Positions 23,487 to 24,244 of a stretch of 24,244 nucleotides of DNA are shown one piece after another. Within the stretch, counting starts at the first letter, position 1, and each line of letters starts with the position of its first letter. The notes under the pieces are model-generated. The model did no database searches. It was not told the DNA's origin and worked only from the letters and a program-made list of their open reading frames with translations. Where the stretch lies: assembly GCA_964438735.1 (NCBI GenBank), contig CAYTLW010000115.1, positions 1 through 24,244 of the forward strand. Reading direction: 5' to 3'. The stretch comes from CAYTLW01 sp964438735 (lineage in GTDB: Bacteria > Myxococcota_A > UBA9042). The translations under genes and the position numbers were made by a program.

Positions 23487-24113
23487 CTATCCCACGGCGG
23501 GGTTGAGCGTATACGTGCCGGTCATAGACGCGCTGGCGAGCACGTGCCCCTCCATGGCGGCGAGCGCGGCCGGGCCGTCGAACTTGCCGACGATGCCCAG
23601 CTTGTTCACGTCGAGCGCGTAGAGCGTGAACACGTAGTGGTGCAGCAGCTCGTCATTCCATGGTGGGCAGGGGCCGTCGTAGCCGTAGTAGTCGCCGCCC
23701 ATGTCGGGATCGCCGGCGAACCAGTCGGTGTAGTTGTTGACGCCTTGGCGGGTGCCGGCGGGGCCGGCTGGGCCGTCCTTGCCGCCCGCGGTGACGCCAT
23801 CGCAGAAGGCGCCGGCGCCGATCTCACCGGCGGCAGCGTCCAGGTCGACCAGTACCCAGTGGTAGAAGTCCACCCGCGGCAGGCCGGCAGAGACCGACTT
23901 GCCCTCCTGGTTGACGTCGTCGCCCACCGACGGCACGTCGGGATCGCAGCAGAGCAGGGCCAGCGAGGCCGTGCCTGCCGGCAGATCGGACCAGGCGAAG
24001 TGGGGATTGCGGTTGTCCGTGAGCGCGACGTGGCTCTCGGCGTCCTTCTTGCCGAAGGCGAACTCGGTGGGGATGGGGCTGTTGTCGGCGAAACTGTTGC
24101 TCCAGAACTTCAC
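23487..24113 (-). CDS. PEBP family (YbhB/YbcL-like) protein
   Basis: A 208-residue member of the phosphatidylethanolamine-binding protein family. Key motifs are CDPDVPS (the DPD ligand-pocket loop), FYHWVLVDL (the conserved HW), and GYDGPCPPW followed by HHYVFTLYALD (the GP-C-P-P and H-x-Y-x-F strand). Bacterial YbhB/YbcL proteins are usually shorter (about 160-180 residues); here extra residues fall in the Gly-rich loop before NNYTDW. No signal peptide is seen, so it is probably cytoplasmic. The start is taken as GTG 24113 because AGGAGG lies 5 bp upstream; the frame reaches ATG 24215 but those residues do not fit the family. Ligand and physiological role are unclear in bacteria. It converges on the large lipoprotein gene, with 42 bp between stops. 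Confidence 0.93.
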   Translation of the reverse strand: MKFWSNSFADNSPIPTEFAFGKKDAESHVALTDNRNPHFAWSDLPAGTASLALLCCDPDVPSVGDDVNQEGKSVSAGLPRVDFYHWVLVDLDAAAGEIGAGAFCDGVTAGGKDGPAGPAGTRQGVNNYTDWFAGDPDMGGDYYGYDGPCPPWNDELLHHYVFTLYALDVNKLGIVGKFDGPAALAAMEGHVLASASMTGTYTLNPAVG

Positions 24114-24155
24114 GATGACCTCCTCGCTGCAGGGGGAATCCATGGATTGCGGCGA

Positions 24156-24185
24156 AAAGCTCGCTCCCCGGCGGCGCCCTGTCAA
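24156..24185 (-). promoter_or_regulatory. possible promoter of the PEBP gene
   Basis: A perfect TTGACA (24185-24180, minus strand) is followed after 18 bp by the weak AGCTTT (24161-24156), about 43 bp before the GTG start at 24113. The flanking CCGTTGACA is also found upstream of the TPR gene and in the promoter of the membrane cassette. Confidence 0.35.
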
Positions 24186-24244
24186 CGGTGTCAGGGCCAT
24201 CGCAAGAACGATCAAGCTGAATCAGTAAGCTGAGGTCAAGGGAG

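Overview
The window is strongly GC-rich bacterial DNA from a Gram-negative organism. It has two long type II signal-peptide (lipobox) proteins, several Sec signal peptides, and beta-propeller and cysteine-rich lipoproteins with Asp/Ala/Gly/Pro-rich linkers. That style of lipoprotein, a high-GC genome and rare transcription-factor genes suggest a Myxococcota/Bradymonadota-type ('deltaproteobacterial') lineage. This placement is inference from sequence style, not from a marker gene. No tRNA, rRNA, CRISPR array, transposase or phage gene was seen.

Layout, left to right. (1) An RND/MMPL-type exporter (183-2486, +) follows an AT-rich repeat patch. (2) After a convergent gap with octamer repeats and a 31-bp palindrome comes a leftward overlapping pair: a secreted or periplasmic TPR protein (4267-6249) and a multi-pass, glycosyltransferase-C-like membrane protein (2702-4318). 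The two are joined through a run of nine T (minus strand) that would fuse them by a -1 slip. (3) A divergent promoter region leads to a beta-propeller lipoprotein (6436-8043), a glycine-rich RRM RNA-binding protein with a strong intrinsic terminator (8219-8593), and a trypsin-like secreted protease with an unusual proline/arginine repeat tail (8792-10120). (4) A leftward secreted DUF4424-like/YARHG protein (10155-11246) lies divergent to an aldehyde dehydrogenase plus iron-type alcohol dehydrogenase operon (11438-14042). (5) A hairpin-rich spacer separates these from a leftward two-gene cassette of single-pass membrane helical proteins (14971-15774 and 14243-14959) with its own TATAAT promoter. 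(6) A leftward pair encodes a stand-alone RlmK-type rRNA methyltransferase (17152-18114) and an MFS transporter (15900-17147), spaced 4 bp apart. (7) A 1,713-residue cysteine-rich double-propeller lipoprotein (18303-23444) converges on a PEBP/YbhB-family protein (23487-24113).

How genes work together. The clear functional units are the ALDH-ADH redox pair (aldehyde disposal or interconversion), the TPR/membrane-enzyme pair (envelope polymer or glycan work is a guess) and the two-gene membrane helical cassette. The lipoproteins and the secreted protease look like envelope or surface proteins. The best candidates for undescribed biology are the two-gene membrane cassette with a duplicated 3' tail, the T9 junction, the tandemly duplicated propeller lipoprotein and the repeat-tailed protease. 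All coding calls rest on reading the translations; no database search was possible.
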